A stretch of DNA of 64,000 bases from Lunatimonas sp. (GCF_020832325.1 NZ_JAFIEU010000031.1:39115-103114), one strand, 5' to 3'. Shown: positions 36,997-45,811, counted from the stretch's first letter. A program made the numbers and translations. Notes: generated by a model from the letters alone, not told the origin.

Positions 36997-37602
36997 ATGA
37001 AGGTAATTGTTACAGGGAGAGAAGTGTTTGGTCCTGCATGTAATCGTGCAGACCTTTCGTGGGGAGAGTTTGTGGCATGGAGCGGTTTGACGCAGCTCGA
37101 GGAGTTGGTTTCCTTGGATCCCTATTTTAACGTTCCGATTAACGGTCTGCAGGCTACATATCATACGCTGGGCGATCTAATGGAGGGTGTCGTTACGCTA
37201 ACGCGAGAGCTTTCGGCAGGCCTGACCTCTGCGTTGGATTTTCCTCAAGGTTTTAATTTGCTGGTTACCGTTGTTCATCAGTCAACGGATGAAGGGCTCC
37301 TTTCGGAAGCAGATTTTGAATTTTTAGGTTATGACATCGTGCATCAGTCAGCGGGCCATAGTATTTTGGTCCAGCTCGGTTGGCTAGCTGGTGCCGCATT
37401 TTCCGTTGACGTTAATCGGTACGGTCTATTGCGGGACAAAGCCTCAGCAGACATCATGTTATCTGCATTCAGAGAAAATTACCCCGAGATGGGGCTGGCA
37501 CAGGGCAGTATGGCTGCGGTCTGGCGGCACAAGACGATTGGGAGAGATGTGCTGTATGGCATGGTCGGGGAATCTGCTGAGCTAAGCCCTGTTCATAGCT
37601 GA
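36997..37602 (+). CDS. Orphan protein of unknown family
   Basis: 201 residues, family not recognised. No signal peptide and no strong membrane helix, so probably cytoplasmic. Visible features: a Gly/Ala-rich middle with LLVTVVHQSTDEGLLSEADF, a possible helical block GHSILVQLGWLAGAAFSVDV, and two Trp-containing N-terminal motifs (LSWGEFVAWSGL). It has its own terminator at 37656-37683 and a long AT-rich leader, so it is a separate transcription unit inside the sigma/protease region. Codon pattern and the continuous frame support a real gene. Confidence 0.6.
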   Translation: MKVIVTGREVFGPACNRADLSWGEFVAWSGLTQLEELVSLDPYFNVPINGLQATYHTLGDLMEGVVTLTRELSAGLTSALDFPQGFNLLVTVVHQSTDEGLLSEADFEFLGYDIVHQSAGHSILVQLGWLAGAAFSVDVNRYGLLRDKASADIMLSAFRENYPEMGLAQGSMAAVWRHKTIGRDVLYGMVGESAELSPVHS

Positions 37603-37655
37603 ATAATTGCATACGTACCAATGATATAAGTTTTCTATAAAAAGAATGGTCAATG

Positions 37656-37683
37656 AGGCTGCCTTGAAAGGGTGGCCTTTTTT
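37656..37683 (+). terminator. Intrinsic terminator after the orphan gene
   Basis: Eight-bp stem AGGCTGCC/GGTGGCCT (37656-37663, 37671-37678) with two G-U pairs, 7-nt loop, and six T. Confidence 0.75.
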
Positions 37684-37841
37684 GCTTGTCTATAGTACGT
37701 GTTGGCTGTATGGCCTGCAATTTTTGGGTTCATTTTTTTCGTTTAACGCCCCAGGTTGGTAGGTTGAATTTTTTGAAGTTTTAAGGTAACAATCAGTCAA
37801 GTTTCGGATATAAGAGCATAACTGATTGACACAGGTATCAC

Positions 37842-38741
37842 ATGACACTTCATTGCAGAGCTTTTCTAACAGAAATGATTTTGGTAGCAGTCATGTTGCT
37901 GGTGGGGTTTTGGTGGTTTGGAGACTGTCTAAATAGCGCAGAAGCCATTTACCTCAATACCAGCTTTGGATCAACTGCAACCGCCGCACCGACTTATCTG
38001 CCTGTGCGGAATAGTGTGCCAAACCCGATTCATTATGAAAAGCATACCCACAGCAACATGAGGTCTACACGGGGATTCCGGGAAATGTAGTTTTTCTAAC
38101 GCTAGAGGACCCATCCGGAAAAATATACATAGATCCGTCTGGTAAACGTACCGAGCAACCAATTACAAGCGATAGCGATGTTAAAATGGATAAAAGTAGT
38201 CGAAATGACTTTTTTTAGAACCGTCAGCTTAGATAGGTTTAAGACGAATGTTTTGGCATCAGCGACAAGGTTGGAAGGCGAGGAAAAAAGCAAAGATGAA
38301 GAAATGGTTTTTAGCTTAACAGAACATGCACGTTTTGGAATTAGGCCTCCAGTTTCCGTCGAAATATCACGTACCCATTCAGGCATCCGGATGTATACCT
38401 TTACTCCCGTTTCTTTCCGAAGCACAGGAAAGTTCGAATTTAACATACCCATGGATCCCGAATCATTCATCAGAACCCAATTCAGGTTATTTTTCCATAC
38501 ATCCGGCACCTGGTCCGCAGCTCCGGGTAAGGATCCGGAGGGCAAGGCATACTACCGGGTATATAGCGCCTATGCGGCCGGTTGGGCAAGAATTTTTGTA
38601 TTACCGAGTGTACAGGACTCGTATTCGGAGTGGGCCGTTTCCGTCAGAATACTGACCATGACCGTGGAATCCACACCGGAAGATTTGGATTGTAGAAATT
38701 ACCGCCAGGTTTGCTCATTGTTTCGGAGCAAAAAAATGTAG
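37842..38741 (+). pseudogene. Candidate frameshifted gene (membrane-anchored protein, about 299 residues if repaired)
   Basis: Three coding-like segments join if two single-base shifts are corrected. Segment 1 (37842-about 38040) starts MTLHCRAFLTEM and has a membrane helix MILVAVMLLVGFWWFG. Segment 2, in the -1 frame, is open from 38039 to 38218 and reads convincingly as protein (VYTGIPGNVVFLTLEDPSGK, then IYIDPSGKRTEQP). Segment 3 returns to the first frame, with the seven-T run at 38210-38216 as a natural shift site, and continues to 38741. Either a broken gene, a sequencing indel pair, or recoding. The family is not recognised. Confidence 0.45.
38178..38741 (+). CDS. Unknown protein; 3' part of the frameshifted gene or an independent ORF
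   Basis: If read alone this frame gives 187 residues from an ATG at 38178 with no visible ribosome-binding site. The first 13 residues (MLKWIKVVEMTFF) are probably out of frame, because the overlapping -1 frame reads more naturally there. From RTVSLDRFKTNV on, the sequence looks coding, with a beta-rich C-terminal half (KFEFNIPMDPESFIRTQFRL; WAVSVRILTMTVES). No motif recognised. Confidence 0.45.
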   Translation: MLKWIKVVEMTFFRTVSLDRFKTNVLASATRLEGEEKSKDEEMVFSLTEHARFGIRPPVSVEISRTHSGIRMYTFTPVSFRSTGKFEFNIPMDPESFIRTQFRLFFHTSGTWSAAPGKDPEGKAYYRVYSAYAAGWARIFVLPSVQDSYSEWAVSVRILTMTVESTPEDLDCRNYRQVCSLFRSKKM

Positions 38742-38835
38742 CCTATTCAAAAATAGTTTTGGATTAGGGGTAACACAAATAGTACACAATGGATATATCG
38801 GTGCAATAAGAGAATAAACCAAAAAGAAATAAGCT

Positions 38836-39324
38836 ATGAAATCCAAGTCTAATACCGTTCAAAACACATTCAGGTTTTTACTGACGCTGCTAGGTATGGG
38901 GATTATTGTTTCCTGTATGCCGGATGATGGTCAGTACCGGGAACATAGTTTGCTGACGCAGTCCACCTTGGATGAGATATCGAGAATGTTACCGGCCATA
39001 CCTGTTTTTAGCGCACAGGCTATGAACATCAGTACACGTAATTCAACCCCGAGAAGGCAGGTATATGTCGTCAGAGAGGTGGATTTTCAGCAGCATGCCG
39101 TGATACATATCAAGTTAACGCATTCGGGCTTGCAGCAGGGATCGCGCTGCGAAGTGATCCTCGTGGATGCTAGAGGCAGGCAGTACCAGTTGCCTGGTAT
39201 GGGCTGGGATAGAAATTCCCGGTATGGTGTGTCTTGGATAAACGATGGATTACTTGCCTTGGAGCTACTAAGTGGACCCGGAGAGCATTATCCAGAGCTG
39301 CTTTTATGGGTAATTGATAGCTAG
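38836..39324 (+). CDS. Small lipoprotein of unknown family
   Basis: 162 residues. A basic N-terminus and hydrophobic helix end in lipobox IVSC (Cys27), so the mature protein is lipid-anchored. Asp residues follow the Cys (CMPDDG), which in Bacteroidetes may favour surface export. The rest is beta-rich (AVIHIKLTHSG; SRCEVILVDARGRQY; YPELLLWVID). Sits between the broken gene and the subtilase gene in the same direction. Confidence 0.65.
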   Translation: MKSKSNTVQNTFRFLLTLLGMGIIVSCMPDDGQYREHSLLTQSTLDEISRMLPAIPVFSAQAMNISTRNSTPRRQVYVVREVDFQQHAVIHIKLTHSGLQQGSRCEVILVDARGRQYQLPGMGWDRNSRYGVSWINDGLLALELLSGPGEHYPELLLWVIDS

Positions 39325-39630
39325 AGTTATACTACTCCTACTTGGATTACCAACAGAGAGCCTAACGAAGCAAAATTGCTGTCCGAACAGCAATAACTAC
39401 CACATCCACCATTGTCCCGAGTTTATTGAGTTTGAAGGTTCAAGAAATACAATATAAAACTATATTTTATGGTAATTTATTTGAATAAAAATATCGAAAA
39501 AACTCAAAATGTAAGTATAAAATTTGTAAACAATAAAAAAAATATCCATATTCAACACTAATTGGGCGTTTCACCCCAGATACTGGTTATCTATGGTGAG
39601 ATTTCCCACTAACCCTAAAACCCTTCTACC
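39325..39630. other. AT-rich intergenic region before the protease pair, 306 bp
   Basis: No gene supported. Holds a perfect 8-bp hairpin ATTGCTGT-CCGA-ACAGCAAT (39375-39394) without a T run on the plus strand, then about 150 bp of very AT-rich DNA which should include the promoter of the subtilase-CHAT unit. Confidence 0.5.
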
Positions 39631-41025
39631 ATGCCTACTACTCAAAACCTAGACCCAAAAGGAGGAAGTTCTTCCGAGTTGTTCAAAAACCTGATCCATT
39701 TTAGATTGAATCCTGCGAATATCCATCAGTCTGTATCCCTGGCTAGGAAGATAAAGGCTGCAGAGATACAATATAGTTGGACAGAGAAAGGTAAAATGGA
39801 TCCTTTAGATCTGATTTTTTTGGAAAGCCAATATTTTCCCGATGATTTACTTTTATTAAAAACCAATTCAGGATCTTATAGTAGCTTAGTAAATTTCAAG
39901 GGAGATCCTGCGGAAAGATCTTCGATTCTGCATTACCAATATTCGTTTAAGGCTTGTGCATTTGGAAAGGGGGAATGCTGCTTAGATGTTGTGGGAAGGG
40001 AATTAAACAGGCTAAGTCCAACCGATTTTCAGCCTTTGGATAAGAGGATGAATGAAGGAAAGCTAAAGCAGATTGTAATTGCGGTCTTGGACACCGGAAT
40101 TGTCCCAGGGCTTATCCCAGAGGAGTATTTGTGGGAAGATCCTTCTGTTGAAAAGGAGGGGGACTTTCTGGATAATGTCAAGAATGGAGTCTACGGTAGA
40201 AACTTTGTTTCGGAATCGGAATCACCTGTAAAAGACGAGTTCGGCAAAATGGTCCTGAGAGATCCGGTAAACTTGGATATTACCGACGACTATCCACTGC
40301 TGCATGGCACCATGATGTGCGCCTATATCATCAATCAGTTTCGTGATTCGGAGTATGCGGTAAAAATCATGTGTTTGAAAACCCACAAATCAGATGGTAC
40401 CGGAAATTTGGAAGATATCTATCGGGCTATCCACTTTGCGAGGTACCATGAAGCAGATTTTATACATGCTAGCTGGGTATTTCCTGCAAATATGAATGAG
40501 AGTTATAGTATTCTAAGGGATGGGATACAGCAGGCATTTTTTGAAAAAAACACACTGCTCGTCACGGTATCCGGTAATAAGGACAACGAATCTGCCAATC
40601 AACATTTTTTTCCAGCAAAATTTGGAGATAGGGCAGGGAATCACCCCTTGGGTGTATTGGTAGCGGTTACTGTTTCTCAAGATCACTCTACTGTGTCTCC
40701 TTTTGAAGTGAGTGACAAAACCTATGTGGATTTTGGGGTTCCCTGTGACAAGGAAGAACATGGTCACTACTTATTTGAACTGCCATTAAAAACCAATAAT
40801 GGCGAATTGTACTATCAGCAAGGAGGGTCTATCGCTGCTGCGATTACAACGGGGTTTTTGGCGTCAAGGCTTCCGGAAATGTTGTATTTAAATAGAAAAA
40901 GTAGGGGGAAGCAAGGATTTTTGGAATACGATAGTCAATCTACCTTTTTGGTATATCCGGAACTGGCAGACGGTATCATTGGTGGGCGGGTGTTGAATCT
41001 TGCCCAAAACGCAAGTGGGCTATGA
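39631..41025 (+). CDS. Cytoplasmic S8 subtilisin-like serine protease
   Basis: 464 residues, no signal peptide. The catalytic triad is visible: Asp154 in IAVLDTGI, His225 in LLHGTMMCAY, Ser400 in QQGGSIAAAITTG; the oxyanion Asn is Asn316 in TVSGNKDN. GGSIAAA replaces the usual GTSxAxP, a divergent Ser motif. Residues 1-130 form an N-terminal domain of unknown type that lacks a classical I9 propeptide signature. The CHAT gene starts inside its stop codon (ATGA at 41022-41025), so both are made together. Probable role: one protease of a two-protease pathway; substrate unknown. Confidence 0.82.
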   Translation: MPTTQNLDPKGGSSSELFKNLIHFRLNPANIHQSVSLARKIKAAEIQYSWTEKGKMDPLDLIFLESQYFPDDLLLLKTNSGSYSSLVNFKGDPAERSSILHYQYSFKACAFGKGECCLDVVGRELNRLSPTDFQPLDKRMNEGKLKQIVIAVLDTGIVPGLIPEEYLWEDPSVEKEGDFLDNVKNGVYGRNFVSESESPVKDEFGKMVLRDPVNLDITDDYPLLHGTMMCAYIINQFRDSEYAVKIMCLKTHKSDGTGNLEDIYRAIHFARYHEADFIHASWVFPANMNESYSILRDGIQQAFFEKNTLLVTVSGNKDNESANQHFFPAKFGDRAGNHPLGVLVAVTVSQDHSTVSPFEVSDKTYVDFGVPCDKEEHGHYLFELPLKTNNGELYYQQGGSIAAAITTGFLASRLPEMLYLNRKSRGKQGFLEYDSQSTFLVYPELADGIIGGRVLNLAQNASGL

Positions 41026-43817
41026 TCGTCTGTAGATGCGCCAGGTACTTGTATTTAGTTGGCTTGTGTACGGTCTTATGGCCGGGGTGTAGTAATTGTT
41101 CCTTCGGGCAACAGCAAATTGAACCAGATTGGCGATTGGCACTGCAGAAGGTCATGGCACTAAAAGATGCGGACGAAAAGCTTGCTCAGCTGGAGCGCCT
41201 ACGCATCCGATACGTAGGAGAGGTCGGTTCCGATGGAGGCTATTTTGGTGAGTTATCTCACGTGCTTGCCACTTCTTTGGGACGTGCAGGTAGGTTTAAG
41301 GAGGCTTTTCTGGTTTTTGACCAAGCATTGGTTGCGCATAGACTTCCGCATTCGGAGGATCCTTCCATGGTGGTGAATTCCTTTTATAACCTAGCTTTTT
41401 TTCATTTGGGGTTGGGATTGATTCCAGAGTTCCGGGCCTATGCCGATAGCTGTATCCATTTTAGCGAAGTATATACAGAAAAGCGGTACATTGGTATTCA
41501 TATGTATGAACAACTTGCTACTTTTTATTATGATATAGGCGATTACACCAACAGTCTAGCCAAAGCCGAGCAGGGGATTCAGGCGGCGAACGTGGAGGAT
41601 CGGTACGTGGGACTATTGTACTTGCAGAGCGCACAAGCAGGACTGGCCCTGCCGGACCAACTTGGTACGTATGTTAAGGCTGCCGCTGCATTGGAAAAGA
41701 GTCATAGATTGTTAAAAGATGACCCGGATTTGGAGGGGTTGGTGAAGTCTGTTGAGGCACATTACCAATTGAAGATTGGTCGTCCTGAGTTGGCTGAAAG
41801 AAGGTATAAAGAAGCCATTGAATTGTATGTACGGGCAGGCGATTACGAGGGAGTGGTCAGAAATCTGCTAAAACTAGGCAATTTATATTCGGTGGAACTT
41901 AAAGATTTGCCCGCGTCTATGAAGGTGTTCCAAGAGGGACTAAAAACCCTCGAGCGGGTAAACCGAATTGATCTAAAGCCCCGAATACTAAATAGTTTGG
42001 CGTTAACTTCGCTGGAAGTTGGTGATTACGATACCGCCATTTCCTATTTGCAGGAGGCGCTTGAAGGATTGCGTATCTCACCTCCGGATGCGGTCGAACC
42101 GTTGGATGGATATACCAATGACCTATTGGCTGGAATGCTTCAAGGAGACTTGGGTAGGTCTTTTTCAATGAAATATAAACGCACCGGGGACTCAACCCAT
42201 CTAAGGACGGCACTTTCGCATTTCAACGCTTTTATCGCAGCAACTGACAGAGTAAGGTGGAGCCACGAATACGATCAATCAAAGTTATATTGGCGGGAAC
42301 AGGCGAAGGAAACATTTACCCAGGCGTTAGAGGTATGTTACCAGCTAAACGATGCTGCATCTGGCTACCAAATGTTTGAAAAGAGCCGGGCGGTTATGCT
42401 ACAGGATCGGCTAAATGATCAGGAAGCCAGGCGTTTTCTTTCTGAGGAAGAAAGTACACGAGAAAAGCAATTGAGAGTTGAGGTTGCCTCGCTTTCACAA
42501 AGACTCAAGGATATGGATGAAGGTACAACTGGCTACCGAGAACTACAAGCCCAGTTGATCCGTCAGCGTGAGTCGTATAGGTCCTTTGTGAAAGCACTCG
42601 AATCCAAGCATCCGCAGTATGTGGAGGCAAAATATGGAGCCTCCGTGAGACCTCTTTCAGCGTTGCGCCAGCTATTGAGTGAAGGTGAGCTAAGTTATGT
42701 GGCTTTCTTCAATGGAGTGGCCGACCAGCAGGGCGATCAATATATCTATGCGCTCGTGATACATCCTGAGGACGAGAGGTTCGTAAAAATTCCCATGGGG
42801 CAATACAAGGATCGGGTAGATCAGTTTTTGCGGCTAGCGGCTTCGAAGGAATTGCTCAATAGGAATTTTGGCATGTTTATTTCACTCGGGTACGACTTGT
42901 ACCAACAGCTAATAGAGCCCTTGGGCACTTTGAAGAAGCGATTGATCGTGTCTCCGGACGATAAGCTTTTACCCTTGGATCTTCTTGTCAGGGACAAAAG
43001 TCTGAGCGGAAGCTTTTTGCTATATGACCACGCAGTTAGTTACACCTATTCGGCGGGATTACTCGGGCAATCCCATAGAGGAAATCTCGCTGTAAAGCCA
43101 ACCCTGCTGGGCTTTGCCCCAGTGAGCTATCAGGACCATTTGCAACTTCCCACGTTGGCAGGAGCCGATTTTTCCCTCAGTAAGTTAAACACGTTTCTCT
43201 CCGGTTGTGAGTTTTTTGTGCAAAGCGATGCCACCAAAGGAACGTTTATGGATAAAATAAACGACCACGCCATGGTGGTCTTATACACCCATGCCGAGGC
43301 CGATACGGCTAATCAGGAAGCCTATTTGTACTTTCACGACGAAAGACTGAAGGTTTCTGACCTACAGTTTCTCGATGCCCTACCCACGGAGTTGATCATT
43401 CTTTCGGCATGTAATACGGGTACAGGTGCAAACCGGCAGGGTGAGGGAGTGTTTAGTTTGGCCCGGGGCTTTGCGGCAGCAGGAATACCTACCAGCGTCA
43501 CGACACTTTGGGAAATTGATTCCCGTGCTACGTATTCCCTTACAGAGAATTTTTACCAGCAAGTGGTTAAAGGCATTCCAATGGATGAGGCCCTTCGACA
43601 AGCAAAACTCAAGATGCTACAGGGAGATGACCGTATGCAGGCACTGCCGTATTTTTGGGGCGGAAGCATTGTTTTGGGTAGTGTGCAGCCCTTGTTGATT
43701 GAGGAAAGCTGGGCAGAAAGGCTTCGCTTTTGGATGGTGGGGATAGTGATTCTGACCGTGGCGCTGGTTTACTGGGTTAGGGTAAGTGGTAGGAACAACG
43801 CGGGTAGTAATTCCTAA
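41022..43817 (+). CDS. TPR-CHAT caspase-like protease, membrane anchored
   Basis: 931 residues. An N-terminal hydrophobic export signal (VGLCTVLWPGC; possibly a lipoprotein) is followed by TPR repeats (about 60-420), a coiled coil (about 470-535), a CHAT domain (about 580-885) and a C-terminal membrane helix (about 904-921, VGIVILTVALVYWV). The catalytic dyad is His757 in VVLYTHAEAD and Cys797 in ILSACNTGTG, followed by the family block SLARGFAAAGIPTSV. CHAT proteins are clan CD cysteine peptidases related to caspases and separase. The topology predicts the TPR and protease face the periplasm. Coupled to the subtilase. Confidence 0.88.
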   Translation: MIVCRCARYLYLVGLCTVLWPGCSNCSFGQQQIEPDWRLALQKVMALKDADEKLAQLERLRIRYVGEVGSDGGYFGELSHVLATSLGRAGRFKEAFLVFDQALVAHRLPHSEDPSMVVNSFYNLAFFHLGLGLIPEFRAYADSCIHFSEVYTEKRYIGIHMYEQLATFYYDIGDYTNSLAKAEQGIQAANVEDRYVGLLYLQSAQAGLALPDQLGTYVKAAAALEKSHRLLKDDPDLEGLVKSVEAHYQLKIGRPELAERRYKEAIELYVRAGDYEGVVRNLLKLGNLYSVELKDLPASMKVFQEGLKTLERVNRIDLKPRILNSLALTSLEVGDYDTAISYLQEALEGLRISPPDAVEPLDGYTNDLLAGMLQGDLGRSFSMKYKRTGDSTHLRTALSHFNAFIAATDRVRWSHEYDQSKLYWREQAKETFTQALEVCYQLNDAASGYQMFEKSRAVMLQDRLNDQEARRFLSEEESTREKQLRVEVASLSQRLKDMDEGTTGYRELQAQLIRQRESYRSFVKALESKHPQYVEAKYGASVRPLSALRQLLSEGELSYVAFFNGVADQQGDQYIYALVIHPEDERFVKIPMGQYKDRVDQFLRLAASKELLNRNFGMFISLGYDLYQQLIEPLGTLKKRLIVSPDDKLLPLDLLVRDKSLSGSFLLYDHAVSYTYSAGLLGQSHRGNLAVKPTLLGFAPVSYQDHLQLPTLAGADFSLSKLNTFLSGCEFFVQSDATKGTFMDKINDHAMVVLYTHAEADTANQEAYLYFHDERLKVSDLQFLDALPTELIILSACNTGTGANRQGEGVFSLARGFAAAGIPTSVTTLWEIDSRATYSLTENFYQQVVKGIPMDEALRQAKLKMLQGDDRMQALPYFWGGSIVLGSVQPLLIEESWAERLRFWMVGIVILTVALVYWVRVSGRNNAGSNS

Positions 43818-43834
43818 TGGCTAGCGCAGTCTTC

Positions 43835-43885
43835 AAAAAAGAAGCCACTCGGTAACTGGTCAAAATGATCGGCTACCGAGTGGCT
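43835..43885 (-). terminator. Intrinsic terminator, 12-bp perfect stem
   Basis: Arms 43843-43854 and 43874-43885 (AGCCACTCGGTA and its complement), 19-nt loop. On the minus strand it is followed by six T, so it ends the oxidoreductase transcript; the same stem could slow plus-strand transcripts from the CHAT gene. Confidence 0.82.
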
Positions 43886-43912
43886 GATGATTAGGTGTAG
43901 GCGGCTTATGGA

Positions 43913-45382
43913 TTAGATTTTAGCCAGTTCAAACCCCGCAGGGTATTCTCGCTTCACAAATTCGTTGGCCGGATCAAAGTTGGTAACCTTCATGTTGGCC
44001 CCATCCCAAAGGAGTTTGATGTCCCTGCCAGGATAGGTATAACCCTTTCCGTCTGCACGGGGCTCCCTGTAGTCGTAGCTTCGGATGGCCAAGTTGCCCA
44101 TCAATACTGTCTCGGTTAACGGCCCGGCGATGGAGAACGGAGAGCTTAATTCCTGGAATTCCTTTGAACCGTAGCCTGCGATACAGGCATTTACCCACTG
44201 TGCATAGTGACCACCGATATTTCCGGCCACTCTAGGCAGCGTTTCTTTTACACTGATGCTATCATTCAGTGAAAGCGGCAAAAGGCGTGGATTTAATCCG
44301 TACGTGTCGCACATCATCTTGCCGCGAGTACCTTCGATGATAACCCCGTTACCTCCATCTCCCATTTGCTCGTTGGCACCCAATTCGTCCGGTCGGCTGG
44401 GTTTGATGCCGCCGTCCATCCAGTGAAAATCCAGCAGGGAGCCGTTTGGTCGACGAAATTTCAAGGTAATGTGGGAGGAAGGAGGGCAGCTTTCTGGGAA
44501 ATAGCCTCTGGTGAACTCTCCTACGTATACGGATCCCACGCTGCACTCCGCTTCGGTTGGATATCCCAAATCTAGGATACGGTAGGGAGGCTCCATGATG
44601 TGACAGGCCATGTCACCCAATGCTCCGGTTCCGTAATCCCACCAGCCCCTCCAGTTGAAAGGGTGTATGTTTTCTGTAAAATCTTTTTTGGGGGCGGTAC
44701 CTAGCCATAGATTCCAATCCAGGTGTTTAGGTGCTTTTCGCGCACTGGCTTTTGGCCATTCTACCCCCTGTGGCCATACAGGCCGGTCTGTCCAGCACCA
44801 TACACTTTTTGCTTCGCCGATTAATCCGGCGGCATACCACTCGCGCATTTTTCGGACACCGTCGCCGGAAGCGCCTTGGTTACCCATCTGTGTGACCACT
44901 TTGTATTTTTCGGCTGCTTGGGTCAGGATACGGGCCTCGTAGATGTCGTGGGTTAGGGGCTTCTGTACGTACACATGTTTGCCCAGTTGCATGGCAGCCA
45001 GTGTTTGCACGGCATGGTTGTGGTCTGCGGTAGAGACAGATACTGCATCGAAGTTTTGGTGTTCCTTTTCCAGCATCTGCCGATAGTCCCTGTAGTATTT
45101 GGCTTTGGGATAATCAGCCACACTTTTGGAGGCTCTTTCGTCATCCACATCGCAGAGTGCCACGATTTCGGCATTTCCACTATCGTAGAAGGACTTGATG
45201 TCAGAGTAGCCTTTACCTCCCACACCTATTCCGGCTATGCGTAATTTGTCGCTGGGAGCCTTAAATCCCGGACCCCCCAATACATGGCGGGGTACAATGT
45301 AAAAACCGGCCAACGCCGTCGCAGAAGTTTTTAGAAAGGTTCTGCGAGGGTTGCCATTTTCGGGCAAATTGTCTTTTTTCAT
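43913..45382 (-). CDS. Gfo/Idh/MocA family oxidoreductase (exported, Tat-type signal)
   Basis: 489 residues. Begins with a twin-arginine-like signal NPRRTFLKTSATALAG, then a Rossmann domain (RIAGIGVGGKGYSD, about 47; VSVSTADHNHAVQ; HVYVQKPLTHD with the catalytic Lys) and a C-terminal alpha/beta domain. NAD(P)-dependent sugar or polyol oxidoreductase of the planctomycete/Bacteroidetes secreted subgroup. Substrate unknown. Monocistronic. Confidence 0.9.
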   Translation of the reverse strand: MKKDNLPENGNPRRTFLKTSATALAGFYIVPRHVLGGPGFKAPSDKLRIAGIGVGGKGYSDIKSFYDSGNAEIVALCDVDDERASKSVADYPKAKYYRDYRQMLEKEHQNFDAVSVSTADHNHAVQTLAAMQLGKHVYVQKPLTHDIYEARILTQAAEKYKVVTQMGNQGASGDGVRKMREWYAAGLIGEAKSVWCWTDRPVWPQGVEWPKASARKAPKHLDWNLWLGTAPKKDFTENIHPFNWRGWWDYGTGALGDMACHIMEPPYRILDLGYPTEAECSVGSVYVGEFTRGYFPESCPPSSHITLKFRRPNGSLLDFHWMDGGIKPSRPDELGANEQMGDGGNGVIIEGTRGKMMCDTYGLNPRLLPLSLNDSISVKETLPRVAGNIGGHYAQWVNACIAGYGSKEFQELSSPFSIAGPLTETVLMGNLAIRSYDYREPRADGKGYTYPGRDIKLLWDGANMKVTNFDPANEFVKREYPAGFELAKI

Positions 45383-45496
45383 TGGTATTGTTTGCGTGTT
45401 AATAGACTGATTTCAGGTTTCTAATGTATAAAAAATATCCCTGAAAAATCAATACAAACGTGATCGCTTTTTGATCTGGCAGGTTGAAGGGGGATT

Positions 45497-45811
45497 TCAA
45501 GGGAATACATATGCTTTTTCAACCCTACAAATTCTGACGGCATAGTTGGAATACCAGCTTTCCTTCCCCAGTTTCTGAGCGGTTTTATGGTCGCTGAGCG
45601 CCTTCCAAGCGGCGATCGCCTCCAAGCTTTCCCAATAGCTTACGGTAATACCCAGTCCGTCCCGTGCGGACTCATGACCCATGTATCCTGGTTGTTTTAC
45701 CACAAGTTCTTCCATATGCTTGGCCATTTCGGAATATCCAATGTCATTGGGCCGCTTTATACTGGTGAAAATTACGGCAAAATAGGGAGGGGATGGAGTG
45801 CGAGCAATCAT
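45497..45811 (-). CDS. Antibiotic biosynthesis monooxygenase (ABM) domain protein
   Basis: 104 residues, one ferredoxin-like ABM domain: YFAVIFTSIKR, MAKHMEELVVKQPGYMGHES, ITVSYWESLEAIAAWKAL. Similar to small YgiN/heme-degrading-type monooxygenases and stress-induced dimers. Cytoplasmic, function otherwise unknown. Confidence 0.86.
   Translation of the reverse strand: MIARTPSPPYFAVIFTSIKRPNDIGYSEMAKHMEELVVKQPGYMGHESARDGLGITVSYWESLEAIAAWKALSDHKTAQKLGKESWYSNYAVRICRVEKAYVFP

Noticed and set aside
38326..38655. Plus-strand 109-codon ORF in a second frame of the 37842-38741 region
   Set aside because: Considered as a third frameshift segment, but the main frame stays open and more protein-like through the whole interval, so this looks like a shadow.
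39375..39394. Perfect 8-bp hairpin as a terminator of the lipoprotein gene
   Set aside because: No T run follows on the plus strand, so terminator function is not supported; kept only as a hairpin in the intergenic note.
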